A stretch of 64,000 bases of DNA from an uncultured Ruminococcus sp. (GTDB lineage: Bacteria > Bacillota > Clostridia > Lachnospirales > Lachnospiraceae). The stretch is taken from NCBI GenBank assembly GCA_904418845.1, contig CAJFQC010000004.1, positions 1 through 64,000 on the forward strand. The letters are read 5' to 3'. Below the pieces are notes generated by a model that was given only the letters and a program-made list of their open reading frames with translations, was not told the origin of the DNA and made no database searches. Every line of letters begins with the position of its first letter. Positions within the stretch are counted from its first letter, which is position 1. Below, in pieces: positions 1 to 8,718 of this stretch. The position numbers were made by a program, and so were the translations under genes.

Positions 1-354
1 AGGCCGCAGACGAGGAAAGTCCGGGCTTCACAGGGCAGGATGCCGGATAACGTCCGGTGGAGGCGACTCCAAGGCCAGTGCAACAGAAATAAACCGCCGT
101 AGCAGAAGAAGGGAAGATAAGCTGTCAAAAAGACTTCTCTTCCGTCTTTTGCTGCGGTAAGGGTGGAAAGGCAGTGTAAGAGACTACCGCCTCGCTGGTA
201 ACAGAGAGGGCACATGTAAACCCCATCCGAAGCAAGACCGGATAGAAGCAGTGTGGCGGCCCGTCATGCTTCAGGTTGGTCGCTTGAGCACGGCGGCGAC
301 GCCGTGCCTAGACAGATGATCGTCCACGACATAACCCGGCTTATCGTCTTGCTT
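1..354 (+). ncRNA. rnpB: RNase P RNA, bacterial class A, 3' part (5' end outside window)
   Basis: Catalytic RNA of RNase P, which trims tRNA 5' leaders. The conserved block GAGGAAAGTCCGGGCT lies near position 12, the ACAGAAATAAACCGCC block near 83-98, and the closing block with GACAGATGATCG and the CATAACCCGGCTTATCG tail at about 311-345. The 5' strand of helices P1-P3 is missing because the window starts inside the gene. The tail GTCTTGCT at about 346-353 is probably the 3' strand of P1, followed by a T run. A short ORF overlapping it is spurious. The next gene's ribosome binding site starts only about 18 nt further on. Confidence 0.95.
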
Positions 355-385
355 AACACATTTTTTATTACGGAGGAAAACAGGT

Positions 386-1420
386 ATGGCAATGAAGATC
401 AACGCAGAACTGCCGCTCCCGGCAGACTTGAAGTCAGAATATCCGCTTTCGGAAGAGATACAGAAGATCAAGGCAGAAAGAGATAAAGAGATCAGGGATA
501 TATTTACCGGAAAGAGCGATAAGTTTGTTGTCATTGCAGGCCCCTGCTCGGCGGATAACGAGGATTCGGTCTGTGAGTATGTGGGCAGACTTGCGAGGAT
601 CAGCGAGAAAGTGTCTGATTGTCTGATGATCATACCGCGCATCTATACTAATAAACCGCGTACGACGGGAGAGGGGTATAAGGGAATGCTCCATCAGCCT
701 GATCCGGACCAGGCCCCGGATCTTCTGGCAGGAATCATTGCCATCCGCAAGATGCACCTCCGCGCCATCAGAGAGAGCGGACTGACAGGAGCCGATGAGA
801 TGCTCTATCCGGAGAACCGCAGTTATCTGGATGATATCCTGTCCTACGAAGCTATTGGCGCCCGTTCCGTTGAGAATCAGCAGCACCGCCTGACCGCCAG
901 CAGCATGGATATTCCCGTTGGGATGAAGAACCCGACGAGCGGGGATTTTTCCGTGATGCTCAATTCCGTAGTGGCGGCTCAGAGCTCACATTCATTTATT
1001 TACAGAGGAATGGATGTGATGACAGACGGAAATGATCTTGCTCATGTGATCCTTCGTGGCGGGGTCGACAAGTACGGTACCTGTATCCCTAACTACCATT
1101 ACGAGGACCTGATTCGGCTTTTTAATATGTATCAGGAGAGAGACCTCAAGAACCCGGCCGCGATTATAGACGCGAATCACTCAAATTCGGATAAGCAGTT
1201 CAAAGAGCAGATTCGCATCGTAAGCGAAGTGCTCCACAGCAGGAAGTATAATCCGGAGCTTAAGTCTTTGATCAAGGGGGTCATGATCGAGAGCTATCTT
1301 GAGGAAGGATGCCAGAAAATCGATGAGAACCGCGTATACGGGAAGTCTATTACAGATCCGTGCCTTGGCTGGGAGGACACAGAGAAGCTGATCTATAAGA
1401 TCGCAGATGAATATACATGA
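386..1420 (+). CDS. aroF: 3-deoxy-7-phosphoheptulonate synthase, class I
   Basis: Condenses phosphoenolpyruvate and erythrose-4-phosphate, the first step of the shikimate pathway. The 344-residue protein has the class I signatures in order: AGPCSADN (metal-binding Cys), TNKPRT, GARSVENQ, GMKNPTSG, IIDANHSNS and GKSITDPCLGW. No chorismate mutase or ACT domain is fused. The start is taken at 386 because GGAGGA lies 8 nt upstream; ATG 392 is a weaker alternative. The gene follows rnpB with about 30 nt between, so its promoter is either upstream of or inside rnpB. Which of the AroF/G/H feedback types it represents cannot be told. Confidence 0.95.
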   Translation: MAMKINAELPLPADLKSEYPLSEEIQKIKAERDKEIRDIFTGKSDKFVVIAGPCSADNEDSVCEYVGRLARISEKVSDCLMIIPRIYTNKPRTTGEGYKGMLHQPDPDQAPDLLAGIIAIRKMHLRAIRESGLTGADEMLYPENRSYLDDILSYEAIGARSVENQQHRLTASSMDIPVGMKNPTSGDFSVMLNSVVAAQSSHSFIYRGMDVMTDGNDLAHVILRGGVDKYGTCIPNYHYEDLIRLFNMYQERDLKNPAAIIDANHSNSDKQFKEQIRIVSEVLHSRKYNPELKSLIKGVMIESYLEEGCQKIDENRVYGKSITDPCLGWEDTEKLIYKIADEYT

Positions 1421-1499
1421 ATTTTATGAGCTGCTGAAAAGGATTAGAAAGCAGTGATCACATGAGCGGGGAATGGTTCGTCCTGCTTACCCGGTTAAG

Positions 1500-1523
1500 A
1501 GGGGAAAGTAAATCCCCCCTGTT
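1500..1523. terminator. Weak hairpin between convergent aroF and pyrI
   Basis: An AGGGGA / TCCCCCCT pairing with a 7-nt loop lies between the convergent stop codons of the DAHP synthase gene and pyrI. The downstream T-run is interrupted (GTTTGATTT). It could be a weak terminator for either strand. Evidence is only the short stem and its location. Confidence 0.3.
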
Positions 1524-1527
1524 TGAT

Positions 1528-1974
1528 TTACCGGTTATGTCTGCGGTATTTTTCTTCACAGTATTTGCAGCGGTAGATCTGTTTTTCCGCATCTGTGAGA
1601 ACGAAAATATGATCCAGCCCCTGTTCGATGGAGGTGATACATCTCGGGTTCCTGCAGCGGATCACGTTTTTGATTTCTTTGGGGAGAGTGAGCTGCTTCT
1701 TTGCCACGATTTCCTCATTTTCAATGATATTGACTGTGATGTTGTGATCAATGAATCCGAGAATGTCAAGATCCATAAAATCAATAGGACACTCGATCTT
1801 CATGATGTCTTTCTTTCCCATCTTATTGCTCTTTGCGTTTTTAATAATGGCTACACAGCAGTCCAGCTTGTCAAGATGTAAGTATTTATAGATCTCCATG
1901 CTTTTTCCGGCTTCGATGTGATCCAGCACAAAACCTTCGGATATGCGTCCGACATTTAATGTATTTCTAACCAT
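1528..1974 (-). CDS. pyrI: Aspartate carbamoyltransferase regulatory subunit
   Basis: Regulatory chain of ATCase, which binds nucleotide effectors and tunes the PyrB catalytic trimers in pyrimidine synthesis. The 148-residue length is typical. The N-terminal part has the allosteric-domain pattern (GFVLDHIEAGKS, YLHLDKLDCCVAI), and the C-terminal part has the four zinc cysteines as CRNPRC and CKYC. It lies 27 nt downstream of pyrB on the same strand, so the two are co-transcribed. Confidence 0.96.
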   Translation of the reverse strand: MVRNTLNVGRISEGFVLDHIEAGKSMEIYKYLHLDKLDCCVAIIKNAKSNKMGKKDIMKIECPIDFMDLDILGFIDHNITVNIIENEEIVAKKQLTLPKEIKNVIRCRNPRCITSIEQGLDHIFVLTDAEKQIYRCKYCEEKYRRHNR

Positions 1975-2001
1975 AATTTTTTCCTCTCTGAATTTGAATC
2001 C

Positions 2002-2928
2002 CTATTGTTGATCAACATGAATGTCCAAAAGTGTCAGGATCAGAGCCATGCGGACATATACTCCGTACTGTACCTGACGGAAATAAGCGGCCCGCGGATC
2101 ATCGTCCACTTCCACGGCAATCTCATTTACCCTTGGCAGTGGATGGAGTACATACATATCCTCCGGGGCAAGGTTCATTTTTTCCCTGTCTAAGATATAG
2201 AAATCTTTCATGCGCACATAATCTTCTTCGTTGAAGAAACGCTCCTTCTGGACTCTGGTCATATACAGGATATCAAGCTTTGGCAGTGCCTTTTCAAGAC
2301 GTACAACTTCCTCGTAGGGAATGTTGTTGCGGTCGAGAACATCGTGGCGGATGTATTCGGGAAGACGCAGTTCCTCAGGTGAAATGAGGACAAAGCGGAT
2401 GCCTTCGTATCTGACAAGCGCATTAATGAGAGAGTGCACGGTGCGGCCGAATTTAAGGTCGCCGCACAGCCCGATTGTCATATTCTCAAGACGTCCCTTT
2501 AAATTACGGATGGTGAGCAGATCAGTCAGTGTCTGTGTAGGATGCTGATGACCGCCGTCGCCCGCATTGATAACAGGGATGGAAGAATGCTGGCATGCCA
2601 CCATAGGAGCACCTTCCTTCGGATGTCTCATAGCGCAGATATCTGCGTAGCAGGAGATCGTGCGTATCGTGTCAGAAACGCTTTCACCTTTTGCCGCGGA
2701 ACTGGAATCAGCAGAAGAGAATCCCATGATGCTTCCACCTAAGTTCAGCATTGCCGCCTCGTGGCTTAAACGCGTGCGCGTGCTTGGTTCATAGAAGAGC
2801 GTGGCCAGTTTCTTTCCCGCACAGGCATGCGCGTACTTTTCCGGTTTCGCCTCGATATCCTGTGCGAGATCCAGAAGTTTGTCAAGTGCTTCCACTGAAA
2901 AATCCAGCGGGCTCATCAAGTGTCTCAT
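2002..2928 (-). CDS. pyrB: Aspartate carbamoyltransferase catalytic subunit
   Basis: Forms N-carbamoyl-L-aspartate from carbamoyl phosphate and aspartate, the committed step of pyrimidine synthesis. The 308-residue protein shows FYEPSTRTR (carbamoyl-phosphate loop), [21 protein letters not shown] and HPLPRVNEI. An AGGAGG site sits just upstream of the ATG at 2928. It heads a pyrB-pyrI pair. The only other gene on this strand upstream is a truncated nitroreductase 48 nt away, so transcription may start before that remnant or in the short gap. No PyrR-type attenuator was seen. Confidence 0.96.
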   Translation of the reverse strand: MRHLMSPLDFSVEALDKLLDLAQDIEAKPEKYAHACAGKKLATLFYEPSTRTRLSHEAAMLNLGGSIMGFSSADSSSAAKGESVSDTIRTISCYADICAMRHPKEGAPMVACQHSSIPVINAGDGGHQHPTQTLTDLLTIRNLKGRLENMTIGLCGDLKFGRTVHSLINALVRYEGIRFVLISPEELRLPEYIRHDVLDRNNIPYEEVVRLEKALPKLDILYMTRVQKERFFNEEDYVRMKDFYILDREKMNLAPEDMYVLHPLPRVNEIAVEVDDDPRAAYFRQVQYGVYVRMALILTLLDIHVDQQ

Positions 2929-2976
2929 AAATAACCTCCTTAATTATCGGTTTATCTCTATAATTGCAGTAATTGT

Positions 2977-3288
2977 TCAACCGTCTTTCTTTTTGGTCGT
3001 GAAGGACCCATCCCTCTCATAACCGCAGCGTCCTTTGATAAAGGTGACGGCAATCAGAAGAGATGCCTGCCTGATGATGTTTGAATTGTAATCGGGGGTG
3101 AACCTGTCCGCGATCTCTGACAAAAAAGAAAGATTCTCTATTGCGGTAGAGCGGGTGATCTGAGTGTTTTTCCAAGGAAGAGAATAAGATGCCGATGAAA
3201 CGATAGAGTCAATAATAGAATGGTCAACGTGATCCGGCTTGTATCTGCGGATGTATCTGCGCGTCTTTAAACATTCCGTAACGTTCAT
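2977..3288 (-). pseudogene. Truncated nitroreductase-family remnant (N-terminal half)
   Basis: The 103-residue product starts MNVTECLKTRRYIRRYKP, typical of the FMN-binding N-terminus of nitroreductase-family proteins, and continues through SLPWKNTQ and ASLLIAVTF to GYERDGSFTTKKKDG, where it stops with TGA. Family members are usually 160-200 residues; the C-terminal FMN/dimerisation half is missing and the next bases do not continue the family in any frame I can read. The start at 3288 is set by GGAGGT 7 nt upstream. A sigma-A promoter (3317-3345) faces it. It may be untranslated in effect and simply part of the pyrB leader. Confidence 0.7.
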
Positions 3289-3316
3289 TTGCGTACCTCC
3301 ATAAATTCTCCAACTA

Positions 3317-3345
3317 ATCATATAATAAAACGGGGGGATTTTCAA
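3317..3345 (-). promoter_or_regulatory. Sigma-A promoter for the nitroreductase remnant / pyrBI
   Basis: On the reverse strand TTGAAA (3345-3340) and TATGAT (3322-3317) are separated by 17 nt. The first start codon downstream is that of the truncated nitroreductase, followed by pyrB and pyrI. Confidence 0.6.
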
Positions 3346-3421
3346 GCATATAAACAAAAAGTAGATTTTATTCGTGAAATGTAATATAATAGTCGCACGG
3401 TGCGGGGAAGGGAGAAATAAA

Positions 3422-4552
3422 ATGGCAACACTGGAAGAACTCAGAGAAAAACTTGACGAGATCGACGATCAGATCGCAGAGCTCTACGAAAAGAGGATGG
3501 AGGTCTGCGGAGCAGTCGGAGAATATAAAGTAAATGCGGGAAGAAAGGTGTTCGACCGCCAGAGGGAGAAGGACAAGCTCGCTGACGTAGCGTCCAAGGT
3601 AAGCGGAGATTTTAATAAGAAGGGTATACAGGAGCTGTATCAGCAGCTTATGTCGATGAGCAGGAAGTTACAGTACCGCCAGCTTGTTGAGGCAGGGGCG
3701 CTGGGGCGGCTTCCGTTCATCCGTATAGACAATCTGGATAAGAAAAATGCCCGGGTCGTATTTCAGGGGACCGAGGGCGCTTACAGCCAGGCGGCGATGC
3801 AGCAGTTCTTTGGGGAGGACGTGAACAATTTCCATGTGCGGACCTTCCGTGAGGCTATGGAAGCGATTGAGGAAGGCTCTGCGGACTATGCGGTGCTGCC
3901 CATCGAGAATTCCACGGCAGGCCCGGTCATTGAGATGTATGACCTGCTGGATGAGTTTGAGAATTATATCGTGGCAGAAACCATCCTGCCTATCGTGCAT
4001 ACACTGTCCGGTCTTCCGGGAGCAAAATTGTCGGATATCAGAAAGGTTTATTCGAAGACAGAGGCTCTGATGCAGACTACCCGTTTTCTTGACGATCATT
4101 CCGACTGGCAGAGGATCAGTGTGGTGAACACGGCGGTCGCCGCGAGAAAGGTATTAAAAGAACAGGATGTATCACAGGCAGCGGTGTGCGGCGCTTACGC
4201 GGCAAAGGTACACGGGCTTTCCGTGCTGGTGGATGAGATCAATGACGATGTGGATAACTCCACACGGTTTATTGTAGTGACAAACCAGAAGATCTTCCTT
4301 AAAGACGCGTCGAAGATCAGTATACGTTTTGAACTGCCGCACCAGAGCGGGTCTCTGTACGGTATTCTCTCACATTTCATTTATAATGACCTGAATATGT
4401 CAAAGATTGAGTCGCGGCCTATTAAAGGAAGACCGTGGGAGTATTGCTTCTTCGTGGATTTTGACGGCAATCTCGAGGAACCGGCGGTGAAAAATGCTAT
4501 CCGAGGCTTGAGAGAGGAAACGACAAATCTAAAGATATTAGGCAATTATTGA
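3422..4552 (+). CDS. pheA: Bifunctional chorismate mutase / prephenate dehydratase (P-protein)
   Basis: Converts chorismate to prephenate and then phenylpyruvate, leading to phenylalanine. Residues 1 to about 85 are an AroQ-type chorismate mutase helix bundle (LREKLDEIDDQIAELYEKR). The dehydratase domain runs from FQGTEGAYSQAAM through PIENSTAG to NSTRFIVV. The C-terminal ACT domain holds the ESRP phenylalanine-binding motif, which predicts feedback inhibition. At 376 residues it is full length. The start at 3422 (MATLEE) has GGGAGA upstream; an upstream in-frame ATG at 3374 lacks one. A TATAAT lies at 3385-3390 without a clear -35. Confidence 0.96.
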   Translation: MATLEELREKLDEIDDQIAELYEKRMEVCGAVGEYKVNAGRKVFDRQREKDKLADVASKVSGDFNKKGIQELYQQLMSMSRKLQYRQLVEAGALGRLPFIRIDNLDKKNARVVFQGTEGAYSQAAMQQFFGEDVNNFHVRTFREAMEAIEEGSADYAVLPIENSTAGPVIEMYDLLDEFENYIVAETILPIVHTLSGLPGAKLSDIRKVYSKTEALMQTTRFLDDHSDWQRISVVNTAVAARKVLKEQDVSQAAVCGAYAAKVHGLSVLVDEINDDVDNSTRFIVVTNQKIFLKDASKISIRFELPHQSGSLYGILSHFIYNDLNMSKIESRPIKGRPWEYCFFVDFDGNLEEPAVKNAIRGLREETTNLKILGNY

Positions 4553-4592
4553 ACCGTCATAAGACGATGATGGACAAGACAGGGGAGAAAAT

Positions 4593-5894
4593 ATGCGTAC
4601 CAATGAACTGATGTTATATAAGAATATGGATTACGGCGATATTCTGAGTGATATGACATTTCTTATGGAAAACCACGGGAACGATTATTACAACAAGGAA
4701 GATTTGAGAAGTCTGCTCTTCGAGTGTGTCAATAGGCTGCTTGAGTTTTCTGCTGAGCATGGATTTGAGGGGAATCTGTGGCATACGTATCTGACATTTC
4801 TTCTTGTGAATGACGAGAATGCTTACAGTACGTCCTGTGAGATCGTGGGTCCTGTGCCGGGAAGCATTAACGAGATCGCCTTTCACGATTTCCAGATATT
4901 TAAAGAGCTGTTTGATTATGATTTTTCAGCTCTTAAGAAGAATCTGGAGGCAGACTGCATCAAGACGCTGATGGATTACAGGATGCCGGACGGCGCGGGA
5001 AAGGTATTTAACCGCCGCGTCAGGGACCGGATCTGCAATCTTGCGCAGAGGCTGGGAGAAGTGGCGGCGGTGGAAGATTTCCACAGGCTGATGACCCGGT
5101 TCTACAAAGAGTTCGGCGTAGGGAAGCTGGGACTTCATAAGGCCTTCCGTATCGAGCATCCGGAAGGGCAGGAGATGGAGATCGTGCCTATTACAAACAT
5201 TGCCCATGTGTATCTGGATGATCTGGTGGGGTATGAGACCGCCAAAAAAAAGCTGATCGACAATACAGAGGCGTTCGTGAAAGGGAGACGTGCCAATAAC
5301 TGCCTTCTCTTTGGTGATGCGGGGACAGGGAAATCTTCATCTGTCAAGGCCATATTAAATCAGTATTACGATCAGGGGCTGCGGATGATTGAGGTGTATA
5401 AGCATCAGTTCAAGGACTTAAATGATGTGATCGCACAGGTGAAGAACCGTAATTATAAATTCATCATCTACATGGACGACCTTTCTTTCGAGGAGTTTGA
5501 GATCGAGTACAAATATCTTAAGGCGGTGATCGAAGGCGGCTTGGAGCGCAGGCCGGAGAATGTGCTGATCTACGCGACATCAAACCGCCGGCATCTCATC
5601 CGCGAGACATTCCGCGATAAAGCGGACAGGGACGAGGAACTTCATACCAATGACACGGTGCAGGAGAAACTTTCCCTTGTTGCGCGCTTCGGCGTGACTA
5701 TCTATTTCGGTTCGCCGGATAAGAAAGAGTTCCAGGAGATCGTACGCGTGCTGGCAAAGAAAGGCGGCGTGGATATGCCGGAGGTGGAACTGCTCCTTGA
5801 GGCGAATAAATGGGAGCTTTCCCACGGAGGGCTGTCAGGAAGGACGGCACAGCAGTTTGTTGATTACCTGCTTGGGAAAGCAGGAGAGCGATAG
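4593..5894 (+). CDS. DUF815-family AAA ATP-binding protein
   Basis: The 433-residue protein has a poorly conserved N-terminal half and a C-terminal ATPase module with Walker A GDAGTGKSS, Walker B IYMDDLSFEEF and a sensor-like YATSNRRHL stretch, matching DUF815 ATPases. The biological role of that family is not settled. It sits 40 nt downstream of pheA on the same strand and ends 3 nt before the stop of rqcH on the opposite strand, with no room for a terminator, so the two transcripts must overlap. Confidence 0.88.
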   Translation: MRTNELMLYKNMDYGDILSDMTFLMENHGNDYYNKEDLRSLLFECVNRLLEFSAEHGFEGNLWHTYLTFLLVNDENAYSTSCEIVGPVPGSINEIAFHDFQIFKELFDYDFSALKKNLEADCIKTLMDYRMPDGAGKVFNRRVRDRICNLAQRLGEVAAVEDFHRLMTRFYKEFGVGKLGLHKAFRIEHPEGQEMEIVPITNIAHVYLDDLVGYETAKKKLIDNTEAFVKGRRANNCLLFGDAGTGKSSSVKAILNQYYDQGLRMIEVYKHQFKDLNDVIAQVKNRNYKFIIYMDDLSFEEFEIEYKYLKAVIEGGLERRPENVLIYATSNRRHLIRETFRDKADRDEELHTNDTVQEKLSLVARFGVTIYFGSPDKKEFQEIVRVLAKKGGVDMPEVELLLEANKWELSHGGLSGRTAQQFVDYLLGKAGER

Positions 5895-5897
5895 TTT

Positions 5898-7631
5898 TTA
5901 AATTTCCTGTATCCCGCTGATATCACTGTCGATTACAAGTGAGTAATTGGTATAGTACACCACGAACCCCGGTTTCCCGCCTTTTGGCTTTTTTACATGC
6001 TTTTTTTCTACATAGTCGATCTCGGCCTTTTCGCTCCCGCGCATGCTGGAATAGTAGGCGGCCAGCTTTCCGGCCTCTTCAAATGTCCGGTCCGGAAGTT
6101 CCTCCCCGTTGGTCTTTACGATGACATGGGATCCGGGCGCCTGCTTTGCGTGGAACCACCAGTCATTTCCCACGGCAAAGTCAAAGGTCAGCGCATCGTT
6201 CTGGAGATTATTTTTTCCCACATACATATGGTAGCCGTCACTGGAAATGTAGTGAAGCGGTGTGTTTTTGATTTTTGCTTTCTTGCGGGTGAACCTGCGT
6301 TTGATGTATCCGGCTTCCGTAAGTTCTTCTTTGATCCCGGCCAGATCATCCTCGGTAATGGCGATATCCAGAGCCGTCTGGATGGATTCCAGATAGGTGA
6401 TATCATCCCTTGTCTCTTTGCACAGCTCGGACAGTGCCTCAAAGGTTCGTTTCTGCTTGTTATATTTGGCAAAATACCGCTGAGCATTTTCCTGTGGCGT
6501 CTGTGTGGGATCCAGTGGGATCGTGATCATCTCGTTTGTATAGTAATTGAGTGCCTCAAGCTGTTTTGAGCCCTCCGCCACATTGTAGCCGTAGGTGTTG
6601 ATGAGCTCACCGTAGACTTTATATTTCTCCCGGTTCTCCGTATCCTTTAACTGCCGCAGCTGTAAATCGTATTTCTTGCGGTTACGCTCCAGAGCCGTGA
6701 GGACAATATGGCGCAGATCCGCAGACTTCTGGCGGATGCGTGTGAGCTGGCTGCGGGTTGAGTAGTAGATTCTGAGCACTTCGGATATGGAAGAAAACTC
6801 CTGCTTTGTATAGTTGGAAAAATGTGTCAGCGGCAAAGCAGAAAATTCTTTCGGCTCCCGTCCGTCGTAATAGACAGCCGGAGAGAAACGCTGCTCCTTC
6901 ACTGCGGACAGAAAGATCTCAAACTGAGTGAACAAGTGGCAGAGAATATCCACGGAATACTCCTTTGCCGGAACCGAGGAATCCATTCCCGCGAGATGGC
7001 AGATTTCTTCCGCGACGACAGGGCTGATGCCTGTAAAGCTGGTGTAGAGCGCTTTAGAGACAGGAGAAGGCTTCCTGGTCAGCAGGGAGGCGAACTCCTC
7101 CTTTGACACGGTAAGGGGATCAGCTTTGTGCATGGTATCCGGGATGAAATATTCCCTTCCGGGCAGTACTTCGCGCACAGAACTGATCTGCGCGGAGACA
7201 TGCTTGATGCTGTCGATGATCTTTCCCTCCTCTGTGCAGAAAATTATATTGCTGTGTTTCCCCATTATCTCTACGATGAGGACTTTGCGGCAGAGGTCGC
7301 CTAATTCATTTAAGTGCTCGATCGTAAAGCGGATGATACGCTCCAGCTTTGGCTGCGAAATGTCAATGATCCGGCCATTGCTGATGTGCTTCCTTAAGAG
7401 CATGCAGAAGTTGGGCGCAGTCATGGGCGCTGTCTTATTTGTTTCCGTCAGATATACAAGGGGAAGAGAGGCGTCTGCGCAGATAATGAGACGCTTCTGT
7501 CCCGCAGGGGATTTTATCGTAAGAAGAAGTTCGTCCGCCTCAGGCTGAACGATCTTCGCGATCCTTCCGTTTAATAATTCTTCTCTTAATTCGTGGACAA
7601 GGTCTGCCACGACGATTCCGTCGAATGCCAT
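5898..7631 (-). CDS. rqcH: NFACT-family ribosome quality control protein RqcH
   Basis: Homologue of eukaryotic NEMF/Rqc2. In Bacillus, RqcH binds obstructed 50S subunits and recruits tRNA-Ala to add C-terminal alanine tails that mark stalled chains for degradation. The 577-residue protein starts MAFDGIVVADLVHELREEL (NFACT-N), has a long central coiled-coil region and ends with an NFACT-R domain (YHMYVGKNNLQND, WWFHAKQAPGSHVIV). Members were formerly annotated as fibronectin-binding protein FbpA. CGGAGA precedes the ATG. It is divergent from yicC and shares a promoter region with it. Confidence 0.93.
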   Translation of the reverse strand: MAFDGIVVADLVHELREELLNGRIAKIVQPEADELLLTIKSPAGQKRLIICADASLPLVYLTETNKTAPMTAPNFCMLLRKHISNGRIIDISQPKLERIIRFTIEHLNELGDLCRKVLIVEIMGKHSNIIFCTEEGKIIDSIKHVSAQISSVREVLPGREYFIPDTMHKADPLTVSKEEFASLLTRKPSPVSKALYTSFTGISPVVAEEICHLAGMDSSVPAKEYSVDILCHLFTQFEIFLSAVKEQRFSPAVYYDGREPKEFSALPLTHFSNYTKQEFSSISEVLRIYYSTRSQLTRIRQKSADLRHIVLTALERNRKKYDLQLRQLKDTENREKYKVYGELINTYGYNVAEGSKQLEALNYYTNEMITIPLDPTQTPQENAQRYFAKYNKQKRTFEALSELCKETRDDITYLESIQTALDIAITEDDLAGIKEELTEAGYIKRRFTRKKAKIKNTPLHYISSDGYHMYVGKNNLQNDALTFDFAVGNDWWFHAKQAPGSHVIVKTNGEELPDRTFEEAGKLAAYYSSMRGSEKAEIDYVEKKHVKKPKGGKPGFVVYYTNYSLVIDSDISGIQEI

Positions 7632-7670
7632 AGATAGATCTCCGTTTCTTTAAATTAAGTGATACCAAGA

Positions 7671-7699
7671 AGTATAGCATAAAAGGAAAGCGGAAGGAA
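7671..7699 (-). promoter_or_regulatory. Extended -10 promoter for rqcH
   Basis: On the reverse strand TGCTATACT gives an extended -10 (TATACT at 7676-7671). The -35 position 17 nt away (TTCCTT) is poor, as is common with extended -10 promoters. It nearly abuts the divergent yicC promoter. Confidence 0.5.
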
Positions 7700-7710
7700 G
7701 CGGAAATCCG

Positions 7711-7740
7711 TTGACTCACCCCGCCTTAAGAGAGTATAAT
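7711..7740 (+). promoter_or_regulatory. Sigma-A promoter for yicC-gmk-rpoZ
   Basis: TTGACT (7711-7716) and a perfect TATAAT (7735-7740) are spaced by 18 nt, about 75 nt before the yicC start. Confidence 0.8.
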
Positions 7741-7815
7741 AAAAACCGCAGTGCGGATGCTTTTTCAAGAAATCCGCAGACGGTCAATAAAATAAATAAA
7801 CAGAGGATGAAAACC

Positions 7816-8694
7816 ATGATAAAGAGCATGACAGGATTCGGAAGATGTGAGATTCAAAAAGAATCAAGGAAATTCACAGTGGAATTAAAAAGTGTGAACC
7901 ACCGTTATCTTGACGTGAATATCAGGATGCCGAAGAAACTGAACTTTTTCGAGACCTCCATAAGGACGCTTTTAAAGTCTTACGCGAACAGAGGAAAGGT
8001 GGACATCTTCATTGTATATGAGGATCTGTCCCAGACGAAGGCCGCGGTCAAATACAACTCGGCTATCGCCGCGGAATACCTGAAGTATTTAAAGCAGATG
8101 GAAGAAGAGTTTGGTCTGGAGAATGATATCCGTATCTCTACATTATCCCGGTACCCGGAAGTCTTCACCATGGAAGAGCAGGGCGAGGATGAGGAGGAAC
8201 TGTGGAACGGGCTTAAAGAAACGCTGGAAGGCGCTTTCACCCAGTTTGTGGAGACAAGAAAGACAGAGGGAGAGAATTTAAAGAAGGATATCCTTGCAAA
8301 GTTAAATGTCCTGGAAGAACAGATCAGTTTTATTGAGGAGCGTTCCCCGCAGATCGCGGCGGAGTACCGTGCAAAGCTGGAGGATAAGATGAAGGAGCTT
8401 CTTGCGGATACGAAGATCGAAGAAAGCCGTATCGCGGCGGAAGTGATCCTTTTCGCGGATAAGATCTGCACAGATGAGGAAGTGGTGCGGCTGAAGAGCC
8501 ATATCCGCCATATGCGAAGCACGCTTGAGGAGAAGGAGGGCGTTGGACGCAAGCTGGACTTTATCGCTCAGGAGATGAACAGGGAGGCAAATACGATCCT
8601 TTCCAAGGCAAATGACATTGAGATATCTGACCGTGCCATCGGCCTAAAGACAGAAATCGAGAAGATCAGGGAACAGATCCAGAATATCGAATAA
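7816..8694 (+). CDS. yicC: YicC-family endoribonuclease
   Basis: YicC proteins are a conserved endoribonuclease family linked in E. coli to small-RNA turnover. The 292-residue protein begins with the hallmark MIKSMTGFGR and ends with the DUF1732 region (EVILFADKICTDEEVVRLKSHI). The start at 7816 follows AGAGGA and gives the usual family N-terminus; the upstream ATG at 7807 is inside the ribosome binding site. It is the first gene of an operon with gmk and rpoZ, a common arrangement in Firmicutes. Confidence 0.93.
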   Translation: MIKSMTGFGRCEIQKESRKFTVELKSVNHRYLDVNIRMPKKLNFFETSIRTLLKSYANRGKVDIFIVYEDLSQTKAAVKYNSAIAAEYLKYLKQMEEEFGLENDIRISTLSRYPEVFTMEEQGEDEEELWNGLKETLEGAFTQFVETRKTEGENLKKDILAKLNVLEEQISFIEERSPQIAAEYRAKLEDKMKELLADTKIEESRIAAEVILFADKICTDEEVVRLKSHIRHMRSTLEEKEGVGRKLDFIAQEMNREANTILSKANDIEISDRAIGLKTEIEKIREQIQNIE

Positions 8695-8718
8695 ATGAGC
8701 AGGCAAAGGGAGAGAATT

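Noticed and set aside
253-486. ORF overlapping the end of rnpB and start of the DAHP synthase gene
   Set aside because: It covers conserved RNase P RNA sequence and runs into aroF in another frame, with no ribosome binding site.
1462-1881. Forward ORF antisense to pyrI
   Set aside because: Complement of a well-supported pyrI with its zinc Cys pairs; no family features of its own.
5997-6569. Long forward ORF inside rqcH
   Set aside because: Antisense shadow; the reverse-strand NFACT protein is full length and conserved.
7980-8552. Serine/phenylalanine-rich reverse ORF inside yicC
   Set aside because: Composition typical of an antisense reading of a charged coiled-coil gene; no ribosome binding site.
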